Of a stretch of 64,000 nt of DNA, positions 18,754 to 29,100 are shown piece by piece; position 1 is the stretch's first letter; the number at the start of each line of letters is the position of its first letter. Both the position numbers and the translations under genes were made by a program. Source of the DNA: Chitinophagales bacterium. Its GTDB lineage: Bacteria; Bacteroidota; Bacteroidia; Chitinophagales; JADIYW01. The notes under the pieces are model-generated. The model saw only the letters and a program-made list of their open reading frames with translations, did no database searches and was not told the origin of the DNA. Location: NCBI GenBank assembly GCA_020636535.1, contig JACJXT010000013.1, forward strand, positions 124,001 through 188,000. The letters are read 5' to 3'.

Positions 18754-19052
18754 TTATTTACAATACTACATTTGTGGTTGACTTAAAAGAAGCTACAGAC
18801 TTCATCTACGAAATTAAAACTACTATTTTATTAGATTTAAAAAGCAATAAAGAATGCCAAGATGCTTATTTCCTAGAATTACAAAATGTAGATACGCAAG
18901 AACATATTTCGTATGCATTACAAATACACTTCGATGATTTAGCAGCATTCAACAACTATAAACTATTTAAAGAACCAAAATTTCTAGAACAAATCACCAA
19001 CAAATATGGCGAAAAAGTACTTTATTTTAGCACAGTACTTAAAGAAGTATAG
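18750..19052 (+). CDS. DUF4286 family protein
   Basis: 100 residues, soluble, with the MIIYNTTFVVD start and an alternating ferredoxin-like pattern that matches the Bacteroidota DUF4286 family. The function of this family is unknown. The start overlaps the ABC exporter stop by 4 nt (ATGA), so it is the third gene of a truA-ABC-DUF4286 operon. It has no signal peptide. About 160 bp without a gene follow before lepA. Confidence 0.82.
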   Translation: MIIYNTTFVVDLKEATDFIYEIKTTILLDLKSNKECQDAYFLELQNVDTQEHISYALQIHFDDLAAFNNYKLFKEPKFLEQITNKYGEKVLYFSTVLKEV

Positions 19053-19213
19053 TTATTTCAAGTACTTTCTTCCACTCAGAGTCACTCATAGAGGACGCTG
19101 AGTATCTGAAAACATAAAATACAAAGCGGCATTTATATATACACTAAATTGCTTAACGAATTATTATTTTCATACACTATTCAATAAATCTTTTAATATT
19201 GTAATTTTGCACC

Positions 19214-21007
19214 ATGCAACACTTTAGAAACTTCTGTATTATTGCACATATAGACCATGGTAAAAGTACTTTGGCAGATAGACTTTTGGAAACGACCAAA
19301 ACCATTGATGATAGAAATTTGCAACAGCAAACTTTAGATGATATGGATTTGGAAAGAGAGCGAGGCATTACCATTAAAAGTCATGCAATACAAATGAACT
19401 ATCATCATACAGATGGGAAAACATATGTATTTAACTTAATTGATACACCAGGACATGTCGATTTTTCTTACGAAGTATCGCGTTCTTTAGCAGCTTGCGA
19501 AGGTGCTTTATTACTTGTAGATGCTACGCAAGGCATACAAGCACAAACTATTTCTAACTTGTATTTAGCCATCGAAAATGGGTTAGAAATAATTCCTGTC
19601 ATCAATAAAGTAGATGTTGATGGTGCAATGATTGAAGAAGTCTCCGACCAAATTGTTGATTTAATAGGTTGTGATTATGAAGACATCATTCAAGCAAGTG
19701 GAAAAACAGGTATTGGCGTTGATGAAATTTTAGCGGCTGTTGTAGAAAGAATTCCTGCACCAAAAGGCGATGAAAATGCACCACTACAAGCACTCATTTT
19801 CGATTCTGTTTTCAATCAGTTTAGAGGTGTAATTGCTTACTTTAGAGTGAAAAATGGCACTATAAAAAAAGGCGATTTGGTAAAATTTGTCAATACCAAA
19901 AAAGAATATTACGCTGATGAAGTTGGTGTACTGAGAATGGACTTAGATCCAAAACAAGAAATTAAAGCTGGCGATGTTGGCTACATCATCACAGGAATCA
20001 AACAATCTAAAGAAATAAAAGTTGGTGATACCATTACACATGTTGCCAATCCTTGTACTACTGCAATAAAAGGTTTTGAAGATGTAAAACCAATGGTATT
20101 TGCTGGTATCTATCCGATGGATAACGACGATTATGAAGAGTTGAGAGATTCTATAGAAAAATTACAACTCAATGATGCTTCTTTGGTGTTTGAACCAGAA
20201 ACTTCACTAGCACTTGGCTTTGGTTTTAGATGCGGATTTTTAGGACTACTACACTTAGAAATTGTACAAGAACGCTTAGAAAGAGAATACGACTTATCTA
20301 TTTTAACAACTGTTCCAAATGTTACCTACTACGCTTATACCAAATCTGGCGAAAAATTAATGGTCAATAATCCATCAGATTTACCAGAACCAGCGTATTT
20401 AGATTTTGTAGAAGAACCATACATTAAAGCACAAATTATTACACAACCAGACTATATTGGAAGTTTGATGAAATTATGTATGGATAAAAGAGGTATATTA
20501 AAAAATCAAGTTTATTTATCTACATCAAAAGTAGAGTTGCAATTTGAAATGCCATTAGCAGAAATTGTGTTTGATTTTTACGACCAATTAAAATCTATTT
20601 CTAAAGGTTATGCCAGTTTCGATTATCAAATGTTTGATTTTAGAGAAAGCGATTTAGTACGATTAGATATTAAACTCAACGGAGAAAATGTAGATGCATT
20701 GTCTGCGTTAATTCATAGAAGCAAAGCATACGACTTTGGAAGACGCTTGTGCGAAAAACTAAAAGAACTCATACCACGACAACAATTTGTTATTGCCATT
20801 CAAGCAGCCATAGGAGCAAAAGTAATTGCAAGAGAAACTATCTCTGCCATCAGAAAAGATGTAACAGCAAAATGTTATGGTGGTGATATTACCAGAAAAA
20901 GAAAATTGCTAGAAAAACAAAAGAAAGGTAAGAAAAAAATGCGTCAGATTGGTAAAGTAGAAGTACCACAAAAAGCATTTATGGCTGTACTAAAACTAAA
21001 CGAGTAA
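19214..21007 (+). CDS. lepA: Elongation factor 4 (LepA)
   Basis: 597 residues, full length. GTPase motifs are AHIDHGKSTL (10-19), DTPGH and NKVDV. LepA-specific regions follow, including the CGFLGLLHLEI block and the basic C-terminal tail with YGGDITRKRKLLEKQKKGKKK. It is a ribosome-binding GTPase that acts on stalled or pre-translocation ribosomes. A TAATTTTG -7 element at 19202-19209 lies 5 nt before the ATG, so transcription should begin at or next to the start codon (leaderless). Confidence 0.96.
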   Translation: MQHFRNFCIIAHIDHGKSTLADRLLETTKTIDDRNLQQQTLDDMDLERERGITIKSHAIQMNYHHTDGKTYVFNLIDTPGHVDFSYEVSRSLAACEGALLLVDATQGIQAQTISNLYLAIENGLEIIPVINKVDVDGAMIEEVSDQIVDLIGCDYEDIIQASGKTGIGVDEILAAVVERIPAPKGDENAPLQALIFDSVFNQFRGVIAYFRVKNGTIKKGDLVKFVNTKKEYYADEVGVLRMDLDPKQEIKAGDVGYIITGIKQSKEIKVGDTITHVANPCTTAIKGFEDVKPMVFAGIYPMDNDDYEELRDSIEKLQLNDASLVFEPETSLALGFGFRCGFLGLLHLEIVQERLEREYDLSILTTVPNVTYYAYTKSGEKLMVNNPSDLPEPAYLDFVEEPYIKAQIITQPDYIGSLMKLCMDKRGILKNQVYLSTSKVELQFEMPLAEIVFDFYDQLKSISKGYASFDYQMFDFRESDLVRLDIKLNGENVDALSALIHRSKAYDFGRRLCEKLKELIPRQQFVIAIQAAIGAKVIARETISAIRKDVTAKCYGGDITRKRKLLEKQKKGKKKMRQIGKVEVPQKAFMAVLKLNE

Positions 21008-21446
21008 TACAAGTAGCAAGATTTTTCTTATAAGATTTTTAGATTGTTAGAGTCATGATTTTTAGACTTTCTTATTTTGTCCTAATGAGCGAAGTTTACG
21101 AAGCGAAGCATCTCCAAGCCATGCTGAACTCGTTTCAGCATCTACTTAGAAAACCAATCAAAACATCTTAACACTTGCTGAACTCGTTTCAGTATCTACT
21201 TAGAAAACCAATCAAAGCATCTTAACACTTGCCGAATTTATTTCAGCATCTACTATAGAAAACAAAGCAAAACATCTCCAACAAAATCATCATTACGAAT
21301 TTTAGCTTCTGGTTGTCATGTTCTTTTTTATCTAAAACCAAAAAAGCACTAAACAAAAGATAATAAGCAAAGATTGCGTTGTTGATAAAGATGCTACTAA
21401 TAGAAAAGATTCTGAAATAAATTCAGAATCTAGCATGTCTAATTAC
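21008..21446. repeat. Gene-free 439-bp interval with three 54-bp tandem repeats and hairpins
   Basis: There is no gene here. Three copies of a 54-bp unit start at 21123, 21177 and 21231, the third being the most diverged. Each begins with a small hairpin (GCTGAA-CTCGT-TTCAGC in copy 1) followed by CATCTACTTAGAAAACCAA. The same block reappears inverted at about 35637-35690, so it is a dispersed REP-like repeat that has multiplied here. It lies between the convergent lepA and fmt genes, where such elements often act as transcript ends. Confidence 0.75.
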
Positions 21447-22376
21447 TTAAAACTTAAAACCTCTTAAAAAGTCTTGTACCAACATTCTTTTTTTGCCTTC
21501 TAGTTGCAATTCTTGTACTAGTATAAAATCATCGGCTGTTTTAAATGCTAGGAATAAACTACCATCAGAATAAATGTTGTTTGCAATATAATGTTGTTCT
21601 ATATTTGTATCTTTAGTAATTCTTGTTTTATATATTTTTAAATTTTTACTAAGTAATGTAGTATATGCTGTTGGATATGGCGATAGACCTCTTATTTTAT
21701 TGTGAATGTTTGTAGCCGTATCTTGCCAATTAATATTGCCATCTTCTTTAAAAATTTTTGGAGCATGTGGTAGGTTTTCGTTCCAGTCTTGTTGTTGTAA
21801 GGTATAATTATTTTGCTCAATTGCTTGTACTGTCTTTAGAACTAAGTCTGCACCCAATAGCATTAATTTATCATGTACTGTACCTGCATTGTCTTCATCT
21901 GTAATGGCAATTTTTTCTTGTAAGATGATGTTGCCTGTATCAATTTCGTGTTGTAAAAAAAAGGTAGTAGCACCAGTTTCTTTTTCGCCATTAATAACTG
22001 CCCAATTTATTGGAGCAGCACCTCTGTATTTTGGTAGAAGCGAAGCGTGTAAATTAAATGTTCCTAGTTTTGGCATTTTCCAAACTATTTCTGGTAGCAT
22101 TCTAAAAGCAACAACAATAAATAAATCGGCTTGTAAGTTTTGTAGTGTTTTTATAAATGCACTGTCTTTTAAATTAGTTGGTTGCAATACATTTAAGTGG
22201 TGTTGTATGGCAAATTGTTTAATAGCACTTTCGTTGATTTGTTTTCCTCTTCCAGCTGGTTTGTCTGGTGCAGTAATTACTGCTACAATGTTATAGTTGT
22301 TTTCTACTAGGATTTGTAGTGATGGAACAGCAAAATCTGGTGTTCCCATAAATACTATTTTTAGTGGATTTTGCAT
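21447..22376 (-). CDS. fmt: Methionyl-tRNA formyltransferase
   Basis: 309 residues, the usual length. It formylates initiator Met-tRNA using 10-formyltetrahydrofolate. The N-terminal transferase domain has FMGTPDFAVPSL, PDKPAGRGK and the catalytic NLHASLLPKYRGAAP block; the C-terminal OB-like domain begins after about residue 205. Peptide deformylase, which removes the formyl group later, is also in this window but 9 kb away. A TATCTTTG -7 element (complement of 22382-22389) is 6 nt from the ATG, so a leaderless transcript is predicted. Confidence 0.95.
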   Translation of the reverse strand: MQNPLKIVFMGTPDFAVPSLQILVENNYNIVAVITAPDKPAGRGKQINESAIKQFAIQHHLNVLQPTNLKDSAFIKTLQNLQADLFIVVAFRMLPEIVWKMPKLGTFNLHASLLPKYRGAAPINWAVINGEKETGATTFFLQHEIDTGNIILQEKIAITDEDNAGTVHDKLMLLGADLVLKTVQAIEQNNYTLQQQDWNENLPHAPKIFKEDGNINWQDTATNIHNKIRGLSPYPTAYTTLLSKNLKIYKTRITKDTNIEQHYIANNIYSDGSLFLAFKTADDFILVQELQLEGKKRMLVQDFLRGFKF

Positions 22377-22488
22377 ATAGGCAAAGATACAATTAACAGA
22401 TGATACTACTGCTTTGTTATTTTAGATTGATTTTGAATAAATCTACTACTACAAATAGATGTAGCATGAGTTTATTCTAAGAAGAAAA

Positions 22489-23394
22489 TCATTTTCCGCC
22501 TTGGTAGCGTAGTGTTTTGCCTTTGGTTTTTTGATAGTTTGGCACATCGCCATCTTCTCTTTTGGTATACGCTATTTCATTAATATGATGCCAAATGCCT
22601 TTAATGAGTTCAAATCCTTCGTAAGTTCCATCTGGTAAATACTGCGGAAAAAATCCTGCCATATTTTCGTCTTTTGGTTCTACATGGTCGTAAATAATTT
22701 TGTTTTCTATCTTATCAAATCGTAAGGTCGCCCATGCTTCTTCTGCAAATTCTAATACATATCTATATTGTAATTTGTTGTCTATACTAAGTATTGGATA
22801 GCCAAATCGTGGTTGACCTTCATCAAACCATAATACATCTATTACTTTTTTATTTGATTTAATATCACTTCCATCAGCACCTAGTAAAGTGTAAAATTGT
22901 ATTGGTCCTTTTTTCTTTTTCTTAACTGGAATAATATCATAGTACATACAACCATACCAATTGTTGTTGTCGAGTGTTTTGTTTTCTGGTTGTTCTGTAT
23001 AATCAGAATAATCTATTAAAGGAAACAGTGTAAGCGTATCTGTATTCATTTGTATTGCTCCAAAATATCGATACGATTGCTCATCGCTGATAACATTCCA
23101 AGTAATAATTCTAAATTTATTATCTGGAGCATATAGTACTTTAATGGGTAACATACTATCAAATTGATATTGATAAGAATTTGAAACACTTAAAATTGCT
23201 TTAAGACCACGAATCATTCTATAGCTGGCAATAAATCTAGATGCTTCTACTGGTGAATATATCATAGTGTCGCCAATAGTAATTAAAGTATCTTCCATAG
23301 AGTGAATAAATGCTAAATCATTAGCTGCAACTTGTGCTTTTACTGTATTCATTGATAATAAAAACAGCAGTATAATTCCAAACTTTTGTAACAT
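22489..23394 (-). CDS. Secreted protein of unknown function
   Basis: 301 residues with a signal peptide (1-21, ending VKAQ). The mature part is rich in aromatic and acidic residues with many short beta segments. It contains a WNVISDEQSYRYFGAIQM stretch, a KKKKK cluster near 158 and a Gly-Gly-Lys end. I do not recognise a domain. It is monocistronic, with a TAATTTTG -7 element (complement of 23409-23416) 15 nt before the ATG. Genes of similar look occur next to unrelated genes in Bacteroidota, so the context does not help. Confidence 0.7.
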   Translation of the reverse strand: MLQKFGIILLFLLSMNTVKAQVAANDLAFIHSMEDTLITIGDTMIYSPVEASRFIASYRMIRGLKAILSVSNSYQYQFDSMLPIKVLYAPDNKFRIITWNVISDEQSYRYFGAIQMNTDTLTLFPLIDYSDYTEQPENKTLDNNNWYGCMYYDIIPVKKKKKGPIQFYTLLGADGSDIKSNKKVIDVLWFDEGQPRFGYPILSIDNKLQYRYVLEFAEEAWATLRFDKIENKIIYDHVEPKDENMAGFFPQYLPDGTYEGFELIKGIWHHINEIAYTKREDGDVPNYQKTKGKTLRYQGGK

Positions 23395-23454
23395 AGTATT
23401 GATAACGACAAAATTAATACCAAATTATGAATTACAATAAGTAAATGTGTGAAA

Positions 23455-24276
23455 TTAACCTAAGGCAACATCTAAAGTCATCATGACAATAAAACCAAGT
23501 ATAAAACCAAGTGTAGCAATATCAGTGTACTTGTCTAATTGTGTTTCTGGAATTACTTCTTCTACTACTACAAAAATCATGGCACCAGCAGCAAAAGCCA
23601 AAGCGTATGGTAAAATTGGCTGAAATTGTAACACTCCCCAAGCACCAAAAAAACCAGCCATTGGCTCTACAATAGCAGAAAGTTGTCCGTACCAAAAACT
23701 TTTAGTTCTACTTAAACCTTGTCTACGCAAAGGCATACTTACTGCAATACCTTCTGGAAAATTTTGTAGTCCAATACCTATAGCCAAAGCAACAGCACCA
23801 GCAATAGTAGCACCTTCAATTCCTGCGGCAACACCACCAAATAAAACACCTACTGCTAAACCTTCTGGAATATTGTGTAGTGTAATAGCTAAAACCAATA
23901 GCGTTGTTTTGTGCCATTTGGTTTTAACACCTTCCGCTTCATTTTCTTTAAAGTTGATGTGTAAATGTGGTAAAATTTTATCGAGCATAAAAAGGAATAA
24001 AGCTCCTAGTAAAAAACCAATAGCAGAGGGCATTACTTTTTTAAATCCTTCGCCAGCACTCATTGCTATAGCTGGAGCTAGCAAACTCCAAAAACTAGCA
24101 GCCACCATAACACCACCAGTAAAACCAAGCATTCCATCTAGTACAGCTCTATTCATTTTTTTAAAGAAGAATACTAAGCTTGCACCTAAAGCAGTTACCA
24201 ACCAAGTAAATGTAGTGGCTAGTAAAGCAGCTATAATTGGATTTAGTGATTCAAAAAAATGTATGATAGTAGTCAT
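23455..24276 (-). CDS. ZIP-family metal transporter (GufA/ZupT-like)
   Basis: 273 residues and about eight membrane helices. The two metal-binding helices are clear: HNIPEGLAVGV and the second-site QNFPEGIAVSMPL. ZIP proteins take up Zn2+ and sometimes Fe2+ or Mn2+ into the cytoplasm. The histidine-containing loop DKILPHLHINFKE fits the variable region between helices three and four. A TACTTTTG -7 element (complement of 24281-24288) ends 5 nt before the ATG, with a TTG at proper distance (complement of 24308-24310), so the mRNA is probably leaderless. No metal-responsive operator was seen. Confidence 0.9.
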   Translation of the reverse strand: MTTIIHFFESLNPIIAALLATTFTWLVTALGASLVFFFKKMNRAVLDGMLGFTGGVMVAASFWSLLAPAIAMSAGEGFKKVMPSAIGFLLGALFLFMLDKILPHLHINFKENEAEGVKTKWHKTTLLVLAITLHNIPEGLAVGVLFGGVAAGIEGATIAGAVALAIGIGLQNFPEGIAVSMPLRRQGLSRTKSFWYGQLSAIVEPMAGFFGAWGVLQFQPILPYALAFAAGAMIFVVVEEVIPETQLDKYTDIATLGFILGFIVMMTLDVALG

Positions 24277-24342
24277 ACTACAAAAGTAGTAGTTTTATTG
24301 GAAGAATCAAGTGGTATAATAATTTGTAATTATAGTAGTCTG

Positions 24343-24480
24343 TTGTGCATTTGGGCGTCATTCTTGAAAATTTCGTAGAGTAACGGAGAAATTTATCAGG
24401 AATCTATCATGAAATATATTATATTATAATATATTTTGTATATTTCTCATGCTTCGAAATTACGGAATGACGAAAACATA
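24343..24480. repeat. MITE-like palindromic element, variant copy
   Basis: It begins with TTGTGCATTTGG, then CGTCATTC and a GAAAATTTCGTAG / GAGAAATTTAT block shared with the element at 57207-57348. It then has an A/T-rich palindrome (about 24415-24435) and ends with the matching GAATGACG. Unlike the other copy it lacks the right-hand terminal repeat, so it is either truncated or a variant. It lies in a 253-bp gene-free stretch between two leftward genes. Confidence 0.65.
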
Positions 24481-24529
24481 ACGATTTTTTTCTAAATAAA
24501 CAACAAGTTAAATAGAATAATATTGTACT

Positions 24530-24979
24530 TCAAAACAAATATTTCATTGTGCCGATTACTAGTACAAAAGTACATCCTATTTCTACTATAACTAATGAAA
24601 ACATGAATAGTGTCATTAATATTGGTGGCAAATTGATATTTCCAATTTTATGTGGTAGTTTAAATTGATTGTTGGTGTCTTTTAATATTCCGTGAAAAGT
24701 ATAGCTTATAACTGCCGAAACAAAGAAAAATATATTGCCAACAACTAAAATACAACTTAATTGCTCTGACCAAATAGAAAAGGTAGCCATTACTGCTAAA
24801 ATTAAACATGCTGGTGCGTACATTAAAGCTGCTCTATGTGCAATATCTACATAATCGTGTGCTTTAAATTCACTAGAATGCCTTATTTCCCAATATTTCC
24901 AAGCTCCAGTTATCATGCCAATCAGTAAAAAAATACCACTGAATAAGATGCCAATTTTACTACCTAATACTAAGTCCAT
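24530..24979 (-). CDS. Four-helix membrane protein, unknown
   Basis: 149 residues with four predicted membrane helices (about 9-27, 52-72, 78-95 and 120-142). A conserved-looking loop WKYWEIRHSSEFKAHDYVD and AHRAALMYAPACL carry charged residues at the membrane interface. It resembles small uncharacterised integral membrane proteins related in layout to hydroxylaminobenzene-mutase-like proteins, but that is only an impression. It is a single gene, with gene-free DNA on both sides. Confidence 0.68.
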   Translation of the reverse strand: MDLVLGSKIGILFSGIFLLIGMITGAWKYWEIRHSSEFKAHDYVDIAHRAALMYAPACLILAVMATFSIWSEQLSCILVVGNIFFFVSAVISYTFHGILKDTNNQFKLPHKIGNINLPPILMTLFMFSLVIVEIGCTFVLVIGTMKYLF

Positions 24980-25109
24980 TTGTTGTGTGTTTTTATTTGC
25001 TTTTGAAACATATCAATAATTATTGAAATTAACTAGCAATAAAGCTACACTTTTTTAATGACAATTTAGATGTAAATAGCTACTAATGAAGAAATTATTA
25101 CTGAGTGTC

Positions 25110-25925
25110 TTATTTTAGCTTTTTTAGACTACTGCTTTCTAAAAGCGACTTCATTTGTGTAATGGCAACTTTATTGAGTTCTATTAATCGTTCATTTTGA
25201 GATAATCCTTGTTGAATAAGTAGTGCATTGATGCTTTCTAAATTACTCAAAACAACTAGCTGTTCTAAGGTTGCAAAATCTCTGATATTTCCTTTTTTAT
25301 CGATGTTATTTTTTCTCCAGTCTTTAGCAGTTGTTCCAAAAAGAGCAACATTTAATAAATCAGCTTCGTTTGCATAAACACAACTAATTTGTTGTTTAGT
25401 AATTTCTGGTGGAATAAGATTTGCCTTAATTGCATCTGTATGAATTTGATAATTTACTTTAGCTAAGGTTCTTTGTAAATTCCACTCAAGTTGAAGTCTG
25501 TCGTTTTCTTCACTTTTTAGTCTTTGAAATTCTTTAATTAAGTATATTTTAAACTGCGGACTAATCCACATACCAAATTCAAAGGCAATATCTTTATGAG
25601 CATAAGTTCCGCCGTATCTTCCTGTCGTTGCTTTTAATCCAATAGCATTTGTTTTTTCAGTCCAATCTTTAACACTTAGCTTATAATTATTTAAACCAGC
25701 TTGACTTTTAATTATGGCAAATTCGCCATAATTAAAATTTGGATTATAAACACTTTCCCAAATTCCAAGATATTCAACAGTGTTTCTATTACGAAGCCAG
25801 TCTGAAATAAAGAATTCTCCATCTTTGGCTTTAAGCATATCTGTTAATGAAATATATTCTTGTTCATTTTCAAAAATTATACTTATTTCTTTGCCTTCAA
25901 CTTCTATTTTCTTCTTTTTTGCCAT
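25110..25925 (-). CDS. KilA-N domain protein
   Basis: 271 residues with a lysine-rich start (MAKKKKIEVEGKEIS). A KilA-N domain (about 18-135) follows, including YISLTDMLKAKDGEFFISDWLRNRNTVE-type sequence, GRYGGTYAHKDIAFEFGMWISP and YLIKEFQRLK. KilA-N is a putative DNA-binding domain common in phage antirepressors and also in stand-alone chromosomal genes. The C-terminal half is helical, with a conserved-looking NVALFGTTAKDWR segment. No phage structural genes, integrase or toxin gene are next to it, so it is an orphan of probable phage origin. Its base composition does not stand out. Confidence 0.88.
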   Translation of the reverse strand: MAKKKKIEVEGKEISIIFENEQEYISLTDMLKAKDGEFFISDWLRNRNTVEYLGIWESVYNPNFNYGEFAIIKSQAGLNNYKLSVKDWTEKTNAIGLKATTGRYGGTYAHKDIAFEFGMWISPQFKIYLIKEFQRLKSEENDRLQLEWNLQRTLAKVNYQIHTDAIKANLIPPEITKQQISCVYANEADLLNVALFGTTAKDWRKNNIDKKGNIRDFATLEQLVVLSNLESINALLIQQGLSQNERLIELNKVAITQMKSLLESSSLKKLK

Positions 25926-26150
25926 ATTAAATACTACTGCAACAAATTTACAAAATTTAATTATGTAATTAATCTACTTATTTGTCTTTGATATTTATTA
26001 GAGTTAGGTATTAATATCTTTTTTGTAGAATTAAAAGAAGCCATTATCTTTTTATGCAACTATCCTTTTATGTTAAAAAATCAAAAGCACTTAAAAATAT
26101 GGAACAGTTATTGTTAGAATAAACTATATTAATGTGTTAATTTGCTGTTT

Positions 26151-29100
26151 ATGAAACAATTTTTAGTTGTTATTCTAACTTTTTGTGCCTATTTCGGCTT
26201 TAGTCAACAAGTACAATGGGCATCTCAATTAATTAATTTTTCTAGTGAATGGACTAAAGACATGCCAGAAAATACTACTCGCTACAAAGCAACGCAAGTA
26301 CTTGGTGTGCCTAATACGATGTCTGTAAAAGTTTCTGGTTTGGCTTGGGCACCAAAAGGAAGCACTGAAGGCAAAGAGCATATTACGGTTGGTTTTGCTA
26401 CACCACAAGATGTACAACAAGTAATTATTGGCGAAACTTTTAATGCTGGTGCTGTGCAAGAAATTATTTTATACGATACAGATGGAAAAAGTTATTCGGT
26501 GTACAAGAATAAAGAGTTAACCTATAAAAATAACTATGGAGAAACACTTATTCCTTATAAAGTTCCTTATACTAGAAATGTAGATAAATTAAAACTCATA
26601 CTCAATACCAAAAAAGTTGGCAACATGCAACAAATTGATTGTATTGGGATTTCATCTGGTACACAACCAGTTAAGTTAAAAATAAACGAATTATTTTATA
26701 GTGAAACTGTTTCTAATCCAGAGAATTTAGGACCATTTATTAATTCTTCTTATTACGATCATTTACCTTTGATTTCGCCAGATAACTCTACGCTTTATTT
26801 TGCTAGAAAATTTATTGATGATGATGAAAAAGATGACATCTACTATGCTAAAAAATTACCTAATGGAAAGTTTAGCAAAGCAGAAAATATTGGAGCTCCA
26901 TTAAATACTTTAAAAAATAATTTTGTATGCTATATCAGTTCAGACAATCAGCGATTGTACTTAGCCAACAGATATAGAAAAAAAGGTGGCGAAGGTTTAT
27001 CATTGAGTACCAAGCAAACCAATGGTTCATGGTCTGAACCAAAATTAATTCCTATTCCAAATATTGGCAATTTAAATGAGTTTGCACATTATCATGTAAG
27101 TTTAGATGAAAAAGTAATTTTAATGGCTGTACAAAGAAGTGACTCATACGGCGATTTAGATTTATATGTTTCTTTGAAATATAGCGATGGTAGTTGGAGT
27201 GAACCTAAAAATTTAGGACCAATAATTAATACTGTTGGTGCAGAAGGTAGTGTCTTTTTAGCTGCTGATGGTAGAACAATGTATTTTGCTTCTACAGGTC
27301 ATCAAGGTTATGGCGATTATGATATGTTTGTAACCAAACGACTAGACAATTCTTGGACGAATTGGAGCACACCACTTAATTTAGGATCAAAAATAAATAC
27401 ACCAGAAATGGACATATATTATACCATTACATCTGATGGTGAGTATGCTTATTTTTCTAGTGGTAAATCGTATTTTGGTTTGAATGATTTGTATAGAATG
27501 AAACTGCCTAAAGAAGCAAAACCAGAACCAGTTTTTGTAAACGAATTAGTAGTAAACAATACGCCTTTAAAAACTACACCAACTACAAATTCATTAGATG
27601 ATAAATTGGCAGCACTAAAAAATCAACAACAAAATGTACCAACACCTACAGTCGTAAATACACCTACTACTACGAATGTACCAGTAAACAACAATCCAGT
27701 AGCTACTACAACTACACCAAAACCTACTACGACAAACAATGACGCAGTGGCTGATTTACAACAAAAGTTAGAAGCACTAAAAAATCAACAACAACAAGTA
27801 AAAAGTACACCTACTACAACTACGCAACCAGAAGTTGTAAAAAGCAATAGTACACTTCCAGCATCAGTTACCAATCATCAACCTACAGAAGTAATTAAAA
27901 ATAATAGTACACTACCACCTTCTGCTACAATGGAAGTTCCTAAAGAAAACAATTATAAAGTAGATGATTTTAAAGATATTCCTGCAGTAGAAAATAACGA
28001 TTATAATAAAAAAGTATTTGATAATTTAAATAGTTCGCCTAAGGTGAAACCTAAAACAGTTGATCCAGTTTTAAATAATCCAACAATAAGTAATACACCA
28101 ACAACACCTAATAATATAGAAGTTAATCAGGTTGATATTAATCAAACAACACCTACAACAAATAATGCACCACTCAAAACTCAGTCGTATATAGATCCAT
28201 ATCAACAAAAATTAGATGAGTTGAAAAAACAGCAAGAGCAAGCTAAACTCAGTACACCAACAAGTACTACAACTTCTTCTTATAGTGAATATACTCAGCC
28301 AAAAGATTACAATAATCCAACGACGCCAGTGTATAATAGTCCAAATAATAGTACACAAGCACAAAACCAAAAGCTACAAGACTTAAATCAACCAGTGCAA
28401 CAGAGTACTAAGTTGCCAGCAACAGAATCGTATAATAATCCATATTATCAACAACAAAATGCACCTTTAAAAGAAAAACAAGAAGATAAATTTGGTAATG
28501 ATTATGATGAAATGCAAGCGAAGATTGATGCACTAAAAAATCAGCAACAACAAAATGCAACTTCTGGAAATAAACCTAAAAAAGCATCACAAATAGAAGT
28601 AGATAACAACAATCCAAACATTAAATATGCACCAAGTACTGTAACAACAACGGCTTCGGTTGAACCATCTAGCAAAATAAATTTAGACAAGTACGAAGAT
28701 AAATTGAAAGCCATTCAAGATAAAATGAATGCTATAGGCAATACTAATAATCAACCAACATCAACTACTTTGGCAAATGTAGAATCAAACAATACACCTA
28801 ATCAAAATTTACCACTAAAGCAAAGTACGACTACAACAGATGAAGTACAGCAGTTGAGTAATCAATTAGATGCTATAAAAAATCAGATTAAAGAAAATCA
28901 AACGCCTACCAATATTGTTACTACAAATACACCAACAACAAATAATACTATTTCTACTAATGAAGTAGAAGCACCAAAATTGGTTCACAACAATCAAGTA
29001 GTAAAAGAACAACCAACGGTAAATCCAGATGATTTGGCTAAACAGAAAGCACAATTAGAAGCTTTGCAGCAAGAACAAGATAAATTGAATAATAAATTAA

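Noticed and set aside
21123..21282. Possible CRISPR array (54-bp periodic units)
   Set aside because: The whole 54-bp unit is repeated, with no variable spacer, and a single copy exists elsewhere. It is a dispersed repeat, not CRISPR.
25110..25925. KilA-N gene as the marker of a prophage
   Set aside because: No integrase, capsid, terminase or lysis genes and no tRNA-type attachment duplication occur around it.
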